Both the position numbers and the translations under genes were made by a program. Positions 45,425 through 54,593 of a stretch of 64,000 nt of DNA are shown in pieces. Below the pieces are notes generated by a model. The model did not search any database. It saw nothing but the letters and a program-made list of their open reading frames with translations, and was not told where the DNA came from. The DNA is taken from positions 1,116,001-1,180,000 of the forward strand of contig NZ_JAAHBP010000001.1 of NCBI RefSeq assembly GCF_023184515.1, written 5' to 3'. Source of the DNA: Streptomyces sp. D2-8. GTDB lineage: Bacteria; Actinomycetota; Actinomycetes; Streptomycetales; Streptomycetaceae. Position 1 is the stretch's first letter, and each line of letters opens with the position of its first letter.

Positions 45425-46876
45425 GTGTCACTCGCCGACCGTGCCGCAGTCACCGGCACCCCAGCGTTCGTCCCCGATCCCCGGCTCACCAACGAAGACC
45501 TCGCGCCCGCCGAGAAGCGCAGCTGGAAGGTCTTCGACCTCTTCGCCATGTGGATGTCCGACGTCCACAACCTCGGCAACTACACGTTCGCCGCCGGACT
45601 GCTCTTCCTCGGCATGAACGTCTGGCAGATCTTCACGTCCCTGCTCGTCGGGTTCGTGATCATCTACATCGGCATGAACCGGATGGGCAAGATCGGCCAG
45701 CGCCACGGCGTGCCCTTCCCGGTGGTCAGCCGGATCGCGTTCGGCATCTGGGGTGCCAACATCCCGGCGCTGATCAGGGCCGTGATCGCCATCATGTGGT
45801 ACGGCATCCAGACCTACCTCGCCTCCGTCGCCGTCAACGTGATGCTGCTCGCGGCCTGGCCGAGCCTGGAGTCGTGGACGCACAACTCCTTCCTCGGCCT
45901 GGACGCCCTCGGCTGGTTCTCCTTCATCGTGCTGTGGCTGGTCCAGGCGGCGATCATCAGCCGGGGCATGGAATCGGTCCGCAAGTTCCAGGACTTCTGC
46001 GGCCCGGCGATCTGGCTGGTGATGATCGCACTGGCCGTGTGGATCCTCGCCAAGGCCGGCTGGACGATCTCGCTCACCTCCACGCCGCACCCGGTCTCCG
46101 TCGGCGAGCAGTGGCGCCAGTGGTTCGGCGCGATCGGCTTGGTCCTCGCCACGTACGGCACCCTGATGCTCAACTTCTGCGACTTCTCCCGCTTCGCGCC
46201 CGACTACAAGTCCGTCAGGCGCGGCAACTTCTGGGGCCTGCCCGTCAACTCCACGGCCTTCGTGATCGTGTCGGTCATCGTCACCGCGGGCGCCTTCGAG
46301 GTCTTCGGCAAGGAGATCACCGACCCGGCCTACCTCGTCGCCGAGATCGGCAGCACCTGGGTGCTGGTGCTGGGCGCGCTGACCTTCGCCATCGCCACCA
46401 TGGGCGTCAACATCGTCGCCAACTTCGTCTCCCCGGCGTACGACCTGGCCAACGTCTGGCCGCAGAAGATCACCTTCAAGGTCGGCGGCATGATCAGCAC
46501 GGTCGCGGCGCTGCTCGTCACCCCCTGGAACCTCTTCTCCAACCCGACCGTCGTGAACTACTTCCTCGGCGGCCTCGGCGCCTTCCTCGGCCCGCTGTTC
46601 GGCGTGATCATGCTCGACTACTACTGGGTCAAGCGCGGGCGCGTGAACGTGGACGAACTGTTCGACGCCACCCCCGGCTCCCGCTACTACTACCGCAAGG
46701 GGGTCAATCCCAAGGCGCTCTGGGCGTTCCTGCCGGCGGCCGGTGTCGCGGCGGTGCTCGCGCTGGTGAAGACCTTCAGCGATGTCGCCCCGTACTCCTG
46801 GTTCATCGGCACGGCGCTCGCCGCCGGGCTGTACGCGGCCCTGTGCCGTCCCGAGCGTGCCACCGCGGAGGTCTGA
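45425..46876 (+). CDS. NCS1-family nucleobase/hydantoin-type permease
   Basis: 483 aa from GTG 45425 (GGAGGCCCC upstream). NCS1 symporter with twelve helices; N-terminal FDLFAMWMSDVHNLGNYTFA, substrate region GIWGANIPALIRAVIAIMWYG, and DFSRFAPDYKSVRRGNFWGL are family hallmarks. Known members carry cytosine, allantoin, uracil, purines or hydantoins with H+ or Na+. Being followed by a hydantoin-racemase-like gene five bases later points to hydantoin or allantoin-type substrates. Confidence 0.9.
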   Translation: MSLADRAAVTGTPAFVPDPRLTNEDLAPAEKRSWKVFDLFAMWMSDVHNLGNYTFAAGLLFLGMNVWQIFTSLLVGFVIIYIGMNRMGKIGQRHGVPFPVVSRIAFGIWGANIPALIRAVIAIMWYGIQTYLASVAVNVMLLAAWPSLESWTHNSFLGLDALGWFSFIVLWLVQAAIISRGMESVRKFQDFCGPAIWLVMIALAVWILAKAGWTISLTSTPHPVSVGEQWRQWFGAIGLVLATYGTLMLNFCDFSRFAPDYKSVRRGNFWGLPVNSTAFVIVSVIVTAGAFEVFGKEITDPAYLVAEIGSTWVLVLGALTFAIATMGVNIVANFVSPAYDLANVWPQKITFKVGGMISTVAALLVTPWNLFSNPTVVNYFLGGLGAFLGPLFGVIMLDYYWVKRGRVNVDELFDATPGSRYYYRKGVNPKALWAFLPAAGVAAVLALVKTFSDVAPYSWFIGTALAAGLYAALCRPERATAEV

Positions 46877-46881
46877 GAGAC

Positions 46882-47604
46882 GTGCGGATCGTCGTCACCA
46901 ACTGCAACACCACGCAGGAGATGACCGAGGAGATCGTGCGAGGTGCCCGGGCCGCCGCAGGCCCGGGCACCGCCGTGACCGGACTGACCCCCGCCTGGGG
47001 GCCGGCGTCCGCGGAGGGCTGGCTCGACAGCTACCTGTCCGCCGCGGCCGTCCTGGACACGCTGCGGACCTACGACGGACCGCCGTACGACGCCGTGGTC
47101 ATGGCCGGATTCGGGGAGCACGGGAGGGAGGGCGTACGGGAACTGGTGGACGTACCGGTCGTCGACATCACCGAGGCCGCGGCGCATCTCGCCTGCCTGC
47201 TGGGCCGCCGCTACGGCGTCGTGACCACGCTGGAGCGCTCGTGCGGCCAGATCGAGGACAGCCTGGAGACGGCGGGCGTGGCGCGGAACTGCGCGGCGGT
47301 CGTCGGCACCGGCCTGAACGTGCTCGGCCTCGGCGACGACGAACGGACCGAGACGGCGTTCCTGGCCGCCGCCGAACAGGCCTGCGCGGCCGGGGCGGAG
47401 GTGCTCGTCCTGGGCTGCGCCGGTATGACGGGGCTGCAGCGGGCCGTCGGGGAGAAACTGGGCCTGCCGGTCGTCGACGGGGTCGCCGCTGCGGTCAAAC
47501 TGGCGGAGTCGTTGGTGGCACTGGGGCTGACGACGAGCCGGGCGGGGAGCTACGCCGAGCCGCTGCCGAAACCGAGGGCGTGGGGGAGGCCCGGACGGCG
47601 GTAG
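46882..47604 (+). CDS. Asp/Glu/hydantoin racemase family protein
   Basis: 240 aa from GTG 46882, five bases after the transporter. N-terminal IVVTNCNTTQEMTEEI is the family's RIxxxNPNT-like strand, and the second catalytic cysteine is present in VLGCAGMTGLQ. The first active-site position, normally a Cys in an A-C-F-x-D context, reads VMAGFGEHG here, so a two-base racemase mechanism may not apply. Could act as hydantoin or allantoin racemase, or as a one-cysteine isomerase or decarboxylase. Operon partner of the NCS1 permease. Confidence 0.8.
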   Translation: MRIVVTNCNTTQEMTEEIVRGARAAAGPGTAVTGLTPAWGPASAEGWLDSYLSAAAVLDTLRTYDGPPYDAVVMAGFGEHGREGVRELVDVPVVDITEAAAHLACLLGRRYGVVTTLERSCGQIEDSLETAGVARNCAAVVGTGLNVLGLGDDERTETAFLAAAEQACAAGAEVLVLGCAGMTGLQRAVGEKLGLPVVDGVAAAVKLAESLVALGLTTSRAGSYAEPLPKPRAWGRPGRR

Positions 47605-47605
47605 G

Positions 47606-48220
47606 TCATGCCGTGCTGCCCGGGTCGTCGAGGGTGACGTCGTCGCGGTGGGCCCCGTAGAACGCCGTCTGCCGGGCCATGAGCTCCCGCATGGAAGTGC
47701 CGCGCGGGATGCCGTACACCGTGCCGGGGAAGTCCAGCGCCTCCTGGATCTGCCAGAGCTCGTCGTGTTCCCCGGGTGCGAAGAGCCGGGCCCGGGGCGC
47801 GCCCGCCGCGATCCAGCCGATGGGCAGGACGGTGCCGGGCGGCAGCACGGAGTTGACGTGCAGCACGCTGTGGATCCGCAGCTCCGAGCCGGCACCCGCG
47901 AGGGCCCCCGGGAAGACGCAGGCACCGGTGGCCACGAAGACCTCGTCCTCAAGGGTCGCCCCGTTGACATGGGCGTGCGGGCCGACGAGCACCGCGTCAC
48001 CGATCCCGGTGGGGTGCGCGGACCGACCCCGCACCAGCGCGTTCTCCATGACGACGACGTTCGAGCCGACCCTCACCTCCCCGTCCTCCGCGGTGAGCAC
48101 GGCCCCGTGCAGCACCCGGCTGCGCTCACCGAGGACGACGGCCCCGCACAGGACGGCCGTCGGGGCGACGTACGCGGACTCGGGGACGACGGGCCGCCGC
48201 CCGCGGTGCTCGATCAACAT
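47606..48220 (-). CDS. Left-handed beta-helix (gamma carbonic anhydrase-like) protein
   Basis: 204 aa, ATG 48220. Hexapeptide repeats between residues 15 and 120 (YVAPTAVLCGAVVLGERSRV, IGDAVLVGPHAHVNGATLED, VFVATGACVFPGA), with His residues in the positions used for metal in gamma-class carbonic anhydrase-like proteins only partly kept. Residues 150-204 form a C-terminal helix region. Enzymatic role uncertain: acyltransferase-like or carbonic anhydrase-like. Ten bases from the RidA gene that precedes it, so probably one transcript. Confidence 0.8.
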   Translation of the reverse strand: MLIEHRGRRPVVPESAYVAPTAVLCGAVVLGERSRVLHGAVLTAEDGEVRVGSNVVVMENALVRGRSAHPTGIGDAVLVGPHAHVNGATLEDEVFVATGACVFPGALAGAGSELRIHSVLHVNSVLPPGTVLPIGWIAAGAPRARLFAPGEHDELWQIQEALDFPGTVYGIPRGTSMRELMARQTAFYGAHRDDVTLDDPGSTA

Positions 48221-48230
48221 GGGACTCTCC

Positions 48231-48644
48231 TCAGGCGGACGACCCCTCGGGCACGACGGCTGTCGCCGTGATCTCCACCAGCTGTCCCGTGTACCCCAGA
48301 CACGCCACGCCGATCAGCGTCGACGAGTGCGGACCCGCACTGAGGCCGGACGCCTCGACGACACTCCAGACGGCGGACAGCTCGGCGGGCTCACTGCTGA
48401 CGACATACACGTCGGTCGCCACCACGTGCGCCAGATCGCTCCCGACGGCGGCCAGCTGCTCCCGCAGATTGCCGATGACCTGCTCGGCCTGCCGCACGGG
48501 ATCTCCGGGCCCGACGAGTGTGCCGTCGGGGCCCAGCGGTACGGACCCGGCGAGGAAGGCCAGCCGGGTGCCGGCCTCCACGACGGACACATGGGAGTAG
48601 GCGGGCGGCGGGAAGAGGCTCGGGACGGTGACGCGGCGGATCAC
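48231..48644 (-). CDS. RidA family protein
   Basis: 137 aa from GTG 48644 (GGAG eight bases upstream). RidA/YjgF fold: YSHVSVVEAGTRLAFLAGSV, QAEQVIGNLREQLAAVGSDL, HVVATDVYVV, and SSTLIGVACLGYTGQLVEIT; the conserved Arg near the C-terminus that typical RidA uses for imine hydrolysis is replaced here (SSTLIGV), so classical enamine/imine deaminase activity is doubtful. Upstream of the hexapeptide gene. Confidence 0.83.
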   Translation of the reverse strand: MIRRVTVPSLFPPPAYSHVSVVEAGTRLAFLAGSVPLGPDGTLVGPGDPVRQAEQVIGNLREQLAAVGSDLAHVVATDVYVVSSEPAELSAVWSVVEASGLSAGPHSSTLIGVACLGYTGQLVEITATAVVPEGSSA

Positions 48645-48785
48645 GTGAGGTCTCCGATCTGCGGGCGGCGGCGGACAACCCACCGATCATGCGGGCCCCG
48701 GCACCCGCACGCACCCGTATTTCGGTTCCCGGCGACCGAGGCGTCCCCCTAGGCTCCCCCGGACCCCGTCTGCCAGGAGCCCGCC

Positions 48786-49565
48786 GTGCCCGCCCTCCCG
48801 GACCACCCCTTCCTCGCCACCACCGCGGACCGCCTAGCCGCCCTGCCCGCCGTCGAGGCCGTCACCCTCGGCGGCTCCCGGGCCCAGGGCACCGAACGGC
48901 CCGACAGCGACTGGGATCTGGCGGTCTACTACCGCGGCGCCTTCGACCCGGCCGACCTCCGCGCGGTCGGCTGGGAGGGCGAGGTCTGCGAGATCGGCGC
49001 CTGGGGCGGCGGCGTCTTCAACGGAGGGGCCTGGCTGACGATCGAGGGCCGCCGCGTGGACGTCCACTACCGCGATCTGGACGTGGTCGAACACGAGCTG
49101 GCGGAAGCGGAGGCGGGCCGCTTCCGCGTCGAGCCCCTCATGTTCCACCTGGCGGGCATCCCGACGTACCTGCTGGTCGCCGAACTCGCGATCAACCAGG
49201 TCCTGCGGGGCACACTGCCGCGTCCGGGTGCCTACCCGCCGGCCCTGCGCGAGAGCGCCCCGGCGCACTGGCACGGCATGGCCGCGGCCACCCTCGCCTA
49301 CGCCAAGGCCGGCCACGCCCCGAAGAACGCCGTCACCCAGGTCGCGGGCGCGATCGCCCTCGCCGCGGCATTGACCGCGCACGCGGTGCCGGCGGCGCGC
49401 GGCGACTGGGTCACCAACGAGAAGGGTCTGGTGGCGCGGGCGGGTTTGCAGGAGGTGGACGCGGTCGTACGCAACCTCACGGACGACCCGGCCGCACTCG
49501 CCCGCGCCGTCACCGACGCGGAGACGCTCCTCGCCCGGGCCGTGAAAGCCGTCACCGCCGGGTGA
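48786..49565 (+). CDS. Nucleotidyltransferase-fold protein
   Basis: 259 aa from GTG 48786 (AGGAG upstream). Pol-beta-type nucleotidyltransferase: TLGGSRAQGTERPDSDWDLA (GS...D-x-D, about residues 28-45) with the third Asp in RRVDVHYRDLD. A helical C-terminal half follows (HGMAAATLAYAKAGHAPKNA). Similar in outline to antibiotic-modifying and tRNA-like nucleotidyltransferases; substrate unknown. Confidence 0.82.
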   Translation: MPALPDHPFLATTADRLAALPAVEAVTLGGSRAQGTERPDSDWDLAVYYRGAFDPADLRAVGWEGEVCEIGAWGGGVFNGGAWLTIEGRRVDVHYRDLDVVEHELAEAEAGRFRVEPLMFHLAGIPTYLLVAELAINQVLRGTLPRPGAYPPALRESAPAHWHGMAAATLAYAKAGHAPKNAVTQVAGAIALAAALTAHAVPAARGDWVTNEKGLVARAGLQEVDAVVRNLTDDPAALARAVTDAETLLARAVKAVTAG

Positions 49566-49736
49566 ACCAGTAGCGCGTTCTGGATTGCGTACATAAAGAA
49601 CGCCGGCTTCGAGCCGTTCGACACGTTCCGGAAACCTATCCTCCAGGAACCCCACCTACCGTGGGCAGCCACACCCCGCCCCGGCCACCGTCGCCCGAAG
49701 GCTCACCCCTGCCCTCGTCGAGACGACAGGAGCCCC

Positions 49737-51629
49737 GTGTCCCGCCGCATCGCCCCGAAGCTTCCGCCCTGGCTCGCGCATGCCCTGCATGCCCAGCGGG
49801 GGCCGGTGCCCTGGAGCGCGGTGACGCGGGGGGCCCTGTCCGCCGGGCCCGTGCTGCTCGTGGCCGTGCAGACCGGTCTCACCTCCCTCGGCGTAGTCGC
49901 CGCCATAGCCGCCATGCTCGCCGGGATCAACGACCGGCCCGGGAGCCGGCGCGTCTCGGTCAAGCGCATCGGAGTGCCCGCCCTGGGCGGTGCGGTGGGC
50001 CTGGTGGTCGGGACGTACACCGGGCAGGAGACCGGAGCGGTCGTGCTGACCGTGGTGCTCACGGTCGTCGGGCTGGTCGCCGGAGGGATGAGCGCCGTCG
50101 GGCCCGTCGCGTCCGCCGTCGGGACCCAGTTGCTGGTCGGCGCGGCGATCGGCGCCGGGATGCCCCTGCCGGAGCCGGGATGGGAGCGTGCCCTCGCCTA
50201 TCTCGCCGGCGCCGGGTGGCTGCTCGTGCTGCGGCTCGTCCTGCCCACGCCCGGCTCCCTCGCCGGTGACTTCCGGTTCGACGGGGAGCGGGAGGCCGTG
50301 GCCGGCGTGTACGACGCCGTCGCCGAGCTGCTCGACGCCGTCGGCGGGCCGGACGCCATCCGCCGCCGGGCCGCCCTGACCGCCGCCCTCGACCACGCCC
50401 AGGACGCCCTCGCCGGACCCCGGCTGCGCAGGTACGCCTCCTCCTCCACCGAGCGGCGGCTGCACGCGCAGTACGCCGCGGCCCTGCCCCTCGCCGAGGC
50501 CGCCACCGCCCTCGCCTGGGCCGAGGAGGCCGTCGCCGAGCGGGCCTCCGAAGGTCCCCGGCGGCTCGCCGCCGCCGTACGCGGCAACACCCACACCGGG
50601 CCGCTGCCCGCACCGTCCCGTTCGGCGCCCGCCCTGCGCGCCCTGGACGACGCCCTCCTGCATGCCGCCGAGGTGTTCGACCAGGGCCGGGGCGGCGATC
50701 TGCACACCCGGCCCCGCAGCGCCGGGGACCGGCTGCGCGCCGCCATCGGCAGTGCCGGACGCGAGTACGGGCTGCGCGTCGCCCTCTGCTTCGGCGCCAG
50801 CTCGGCGATCGCCCAGGCCCTGCACCGGACCCAGTGGTACGGGCAGCACGAGCACTGGTACTGGCTGCCGGCCACCGCCGTGTTCCTGGTCAAGCCCGAC
50901 CTCGGACCGCTGGCCTCGCGGGTGCTGAACCGGGCCGCCGGGACCGTCCTCGGGGCGCTGCTCTTCGCCGGGCTGGCCGCCGTCCTGCCCCGCCCGGAAG
51001 GGCTCATCGCGCTCGTCGCCCTCAGCGGAGCGCTGATACCCGTCGCCACCCGGCACTTCGCCGCCCAGACCGCGGTCGTCACCGTCCTGGTCCTCGCCCT
51101 GGTCATGGTCGGCGGCGAGCCGCAGGCCTCTGCCGGCCGGATCGGCGAGACGCTGCTGGCCTGCGCGATCGTGCTGATCGTCGGGCACCTGCCGATGCCC
51201 GGACAGCGCGGCGGGGGCGTGCGCGCCCGGCTCGCGGCGGCGAGCGAGGCCGCGCACGCCTACCTCGCGCACGTGCTCGACGAGGCCGACGCCCCGCGCA
51301 TCGGGACCTCCGGCACCCCCTCCGACCACCGCGCCACCCGCTGGACCCTGCGCCGCGAGGCCTATCGCACCCTGGCCGAGGCCCGATCGGCGATCTCCCT
51401 CTCCGCGCACGAACTGCCCGCCCTCGCCCGGCACACCGAGGGCGCGGACGAGGTGGCCGACCTCCTCGAACGCCTCGTCGACACCACGACCGCCTGCGCG
51501 GTCCACCTCGACGACACGGGCCGGATCGGGCCGCGCCACAAGGAACGCCTCGCGGCCGTCCTCGCCGAACTCGCCGGACGAGGAGAACGCGTGGGACTGC
51601 GGCCGCCCCGGACACCCCTGGCCGGGTAG
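49737..51629 (+). CDS. FUSC-family membrane protein (aromatic-acid exporter-like)
   Basis: 630 aa from GTG 49737. Two six-helix membrane halves (about 35-170 and 345-480), each followed by a long soluble helical region, as in AaeB/YccS-type FUSC proteins. In the second half EYGLRVALCFGASSAIAQAL and HWYWLPATAVFLVKPDLGPL are the typical FUSC segments. Likely exports small organic molecules; substrate unknown. Minisatellite DNA follows. Confidence 0.85.
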   Translation: MSRRIAPKLPPWLAHALHAQRGPVPWSAVTRGALSAGPVLLVAVQTGLTSLGVVAAIAAMLAGINDRPGSRRVSVKRIGVPALGGAVGLVVGTYTGQETGAVVLTVVLTVVGLVAGGMSAVGPVASAVGTQLLVGAAIGAGMPLPEPGWERALAYLAGAGWLLVLRLVLPTPGSLAGDFRFDGEREAVAGVYDAVAELLDAVGGPDAIRRRAALTAALDHAQDALAGPRLRRYASSSTERRLHAQYAAALPLAEAATALAWAEEAVAERASEGPRRLAAAVRGNTHTGPLPAPSRSAPALRALDDALLHAAEVFDQGRGGDLHTRPRSAGDRLRAAIGSAGREYGLRVALCFGASSAIAQALHRTQWYGQHEHWYWLPATAVFLVKPDLGPLASRVLNRAAGTVLGALLFAGLAAVLPRPEGLIALVALSGALIPVATRHFAAQTAVVTVLVLALVMVGGEPQASAGRIGETLLACAIVLIVGHLPMPGQRGGGVRARLAAASEAAHAYLAHVLDEADAPRIGTSGTPSDHRATRWTLRREAYRTLAEARSAISLSAHELPALARHTEGADEVADLLERLVDTTTACAVHLDDTGRIGPRHKERLAAVLAELAGRGERVGLRPPRTPLAG

Positions 51630-51672
51630 CGCCCCGGACACCCTTCGCCGGGTAGCGCGCCCGGCGCCGCCG

Positions 51673-52009
51673 CTGGTCTGGGGGCTGGCTTCCGGGCTGC
51701 GGCTGGCTTCCGGTGTCGCTGCTGGTCTGGGGGCTGGCTTCTGGGTGGTGGCTGGCTTCCGGTGTCGCTGCTGGTCTGGGGGCTGGCTTCTGGGTGGTGG
51801 CTGGCTTCCGGTGTCGCTGCTGGTCTGGGGGCTGGCCTCCGGGCCGCGGCTGGCTTCCGGTGCCGCCGCCGGTCTGCGGGCCGGCCTTCCGGCCGCAACT
51901 GCTCCCGGCACCGCCGTCGGCCTGCGGGCCGACCTCCTGGCCGACTGCCTCCCGCCCGCGACCGCCTCCCGCCCGCGACCGCCTCCCCGCCGCGACCGCC
52001 TCCCGGTCG
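51673..52009. repeat. 49-base and 17-base minisatellites
   Basis: Four consecutive 49-base units (51673, 51722, 51771, 51820; the middle two are identical) begin CTGGTCTGGGGGCTGGC and end CGGTGTCGCTG. A decayed fifth unit follows. Then four 17-base units of CGACCGCCTCCCGCCCG type run from 51942 to 52009. Neither period is a multiple of three, and no gene is supported between 51630 and 52040. Confidence 0.92.
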
Positions 52010-52040
52010 CAGCGGGGAGGCTCCGGCACCGGCTACGTGG

Positions 52041-52994
52041 TCAGCCGCCGACCCGTACCCACACCGGAGCGTGATCCGATCCGGGCTCGCCCCGGCGCTC
52101 CGCCGGGTCCGGGCCGACCGACGGCAGGCCGGGCGGGCCCTCGCCGGGCAGGCCCGTGCCCGCCGCCGTCGCCCGGCGCACCAGGCGGTGGCTCAGCAGT
52201 ATGTGGTCGATCAGCTCGCGCCGCCCGGAGTTCACCCGGGACCAGCGCTGCCCGGGCGGGATGAGCGGGGCCACGTCCCACAGCCGCGTCGCGTCGCCCC
52301 GGTCGGCCCGGTCGTAGCCCGGTGTGCCGATCTCCGAGCCGGGCGGGCCGAGCAGGATCTGCGTGGTCGCCGCCTGCACCTCGTCGTTCAGGTCGCCCAG
52401 GACAGCCACGTCCCGAGCCCGCCCGTCACCGGCCAGCAGCTCGTCCGCGAGCGCGCGCAGCGCCGTCGCCTCGGCGGCCCGCCGGTACAGGGCGTAGGCG
52501 CCGTAGCGGGCCCGTTCGCCCTCGTCGCGCGGCTGGAACCGGCCGTCGGGATACGACAGCAGCTTCGACTTCAGATGACAGACGGCCGCCCGCAGCGGCC
52601 CGTCCCCGCCCTCGACCTCCACCGCGAGGACGCCCCGCCCCGCCTGTCCCGCCGTCAGCCCCGCATCGTCAGCCTGGACGGGACGCAGCTCCGTCGGGAA
52701 CACCCGCGTGTCGGCCACCACCGTCACCGCCGTACGGCTCAGGAACCCGACCCGTATGCCCCGGCCGTCCGCATGCTCGGACAGGGCGACATGCCAGTCG
52801 TCGTCGAGCATCCCGGCCAGGTCCTTCAGGGCCTCGGGGTCCCCGACCTCCTGCACGCCGAGCAGGGTCGGATCGAGTTCGGTGATCACTGCGGCGAGCG
52901 CGGCGAGCTTCGCCTCGTACCCGGCGCCGTCCTTCGGGCCGTACGGGCCGCCGGGCCGGTAGAGGTTCTCCAGGTTCCAGGTGCCGAGGAGCAT
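52041..52994 (-). CDS. Endonuclease/exonuclease/phosphatase (EEP) superfamily protein
   Basis: 317 aa, ATG 52994 with GGAG upstream. EEP fold: N-terminal GTWNLENLYRP (Asn), LLGVQEVGDPEAL (metal-binding Glu), CHLKSKLLSY, AVLGDLNDEVQ (D-x-N), and C-terminal SDHAPVWV (catalytic Asp-His). Cuts a phosphodiester or phosphomonoester; substrate unknown. No signal peptide, so probably cytoplasmic. Confidence 0.87.
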   Translation of the reverse strand: MLLGTWNLENLYRPGGPYGPKDGAGYEAKLAALAAVITELDPTLLGVQEVGDPEALKDLAGMLDDDWHVALSEHADGRGIRVGFLSRTAVTVVADTRVFPTELRPVQADDAGLTAGQAGRGVLAVEVEGGDGPLRAAVCHLKSKLLSYPDGRFQPRDEGERARYGAYALYRRAAEATALRALADELLAGDGRARDVAVLGDLNDEVQAATTQILLGPPGSEIGTPGYDRADRGDATRLWDVAPLIPPGQRWSRVNSGRRELIDHILLSHRLVRRATAAGTGLPGEGPPGLPSVGPDPAERRGEPGSDHAPVWVRVGG

Positions 52995-53128
52995 GCCGGG
53001 CTCCTTTCAGAAGCCGACAGACGGGGTGGTGAGGCCAGGGTGCGCGCCCGGCCCGCCCCGCGACAGAGCCGTGACGGGATGTGCGGTTCGGCTCATGCCG
53101 CCCTACGACGCAGTCGTACGTTGGCGGA

Positions 53129-54493
53129 ATGACGCCTTCTGCCGCGGACAGTCCCGCCGACCTCATCATCAGCGCATGTACCGTCCTCGTGCACGACGAT
53201 CAAGAGCGGATCGGATTCGCGCGGGACGCCGCGATCGTCGTACGGAACGGCGTCGTCGAGGCGGTCACGACCACCGCCGAGGCCGCGGACCTGCCCGCCG
53301 CCGAGCGCATCGACGCCCCCGGCCAGGCCGCCCTCCCCGGCCTGATCAACTGCCACACGCACGCGCCGATGGTCGCTCTGCGCGGCCTGGCCGAGGACCT
53401 CCCCACCGAGGAGTGGTTCAACGACGTCGTCTGGCCCGTCGAGTCCAACCTCACGGCGAAGGACGTCGAGTTGGGGGCGCGGCTCGCCTGCGCCGAGATG
53501 ATCCGGGCGGGCGTCACCTGCTTCGCCGACCATTACTTCGCCATGGACGCGGTGGCCCGAGTGGTCGCGGACTGCGGCATGCGGGCCCTGCTCGGTGAGG
53601 CCTTCTTCTCCTCACAGGGCCCCGAAGGCCGGGAGCGGTCACTGGAGTTCGCACTGCGGCACCGCGGGGCGGCCGACGGCCGGATCACCACCGCGCTCGC
53701 GCCGCACGCTCCCTACACGGTCGACGACACCGACCTCGCCGCCACCGCCCGGCTCGCCGGCGAGCACGGTCTGCCCGTGCACCTGCACGCCGCCGAGAAC
53801 CGCGACCAGACCGACACCAGCCTCGCCCGCCACGGCGTCACTCCGATCGAGGTCCTGGAACGCACCGGCATCCTCGACACGGACGTGCTCCTCGCCCACG
53901 GCACCGGCATCGCCGACCGCGACCTGCCCGTCCTCCAGCGGGCGGGCGGTCGTACGGCCGTCGCCAGCGCGCCCCGCGGCTACCTCAAGTTCGCCTGGCC
54001 CGACACCACACCCGTCCGCGCCCTGCGCGACATCGGCGTCGACGTCGGACTCGCCACCGACGGCGCGGCCTCCAACAACAACCTCGACGTGTGGGAGTCC
54101 ATGGCCCTCACCTCGCTGGTCCAGAAGTCGGCCGAGGGCGACCCCCGCTGGCTGACCTCCCGCCAGGCCCTGCACCACGCCACCCTGCAGAGCGCCCGTG
54201 CCGTGGGGCTCGGGAACGGCGTCGGCAGCATCGCGCCCGGCCGGAGGGCCGACATCGTCCTGGTCGACCTCAGCGGGCCGCACACCCAGCCCGTCCACGA
54301 CCTCGCCGCCACCCTCGTGCACAGCGCCCGCTCCGCCGACGTCCGCACCACGATCGTCGACGGGCGGATCCTCATGCGCGACCGGGAACTGTTGACGATC
54401 GACGTGCCGGCGGTGGTACGGGAACTGGAGGAGCGCCTGCCCGCGCTCGTCGACCGCGACCACGGCCGGCGCATCCAGCAGTACGACACCTGA
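53129..54493 (+). CDS. Amidohydrolase-superfamily deaminase (8-oxoguanine / MTA-SAH deaminase type)
   Basis: 454 aa, ATG 53129; TACGTT a few bases upstream and no clear ribosome site suggest a leaderless mRNA. Metal sites: PGLINCHTHAPM (HxH, about residue 68), HLHAAENRDQTD, HGTGIADRDL and the late Asp in LATDGAASNNN. Typical TatD/MtaD-like deaminase architecture with small N- and C-terminal beta domains. Hydrolytically removes an amino group from a purine or adenosyl compound. Precise substrate not determined. Confidence 0.88.
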   Translation: MTPSAADSPADLIISACTVLVHDDQERIGFARDAAIVVRNGVVEAVTTTAEAADLPAAERIDAPGQAALPGLINCHTHAPMVALRGLAEDLPTEEWFNDVVWPVESNLTAKDVELGARLACAEMIRAGVTCFADHYFAMDAVARVVADCGMRALLGEAFFSSQGPEGRERSLEFALRHRGAADGRITTALAPHAPYTVDDTDLAATARLAGEHGLPVHLHAAENRDQTDTSLARHGVTPIEVLERTGILDTDVLLAHGTGIADRDLPVLQRAGGRTAVASAPRGYLKFAWPDTTPVRALRDIGVDVGLATDGAASNNNLDVWESMALTSLVQKSAEGDPRWLTSRQALHHATLQSARAVGLGNGVGSIAPGRRADIVLVDLSGPHTQPVHDLAATLVHSARSADVRTTIVDGRILMRDRELLTIDVPAVVRELEERLPALVDRDHGRRIQQYDT

Positions 54494-54509
54494 CGGCACC
54501 GCGAGGTGT

Positions 54510-54558
54510 TCCGGGAAATTCTCCCGGACAGCGATGAGTTCCGCCCCTCCCGCCGGTC
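54510..54558 (+). promoter_or_regulatory. Inverted repeat plus shared two-part element upstream of DUF899
   Basis: TCCGGGA-AATTC-TCCCGGA (54510-54528) forms perfect 7-base arms directly after the deaminase stop. Then GCGATGAGTTCCG (54531-54543), 8 bases and GCCGGTC (54552-54558) repeat the element seen before the DoxX gene, ending 35 bases before the DUF899 start. Confidence 0.5.
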
Positions 54559-54593
54559 ACCACCCCGGACGGACCGTTGTCACAGGAGGGCCC

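Noticed and set aside
51700..52100. Protein-coding repeats in frames crossing the 49-base array
   Set aside because: Period 49 breaks any frame; the frames are by-products of the array.
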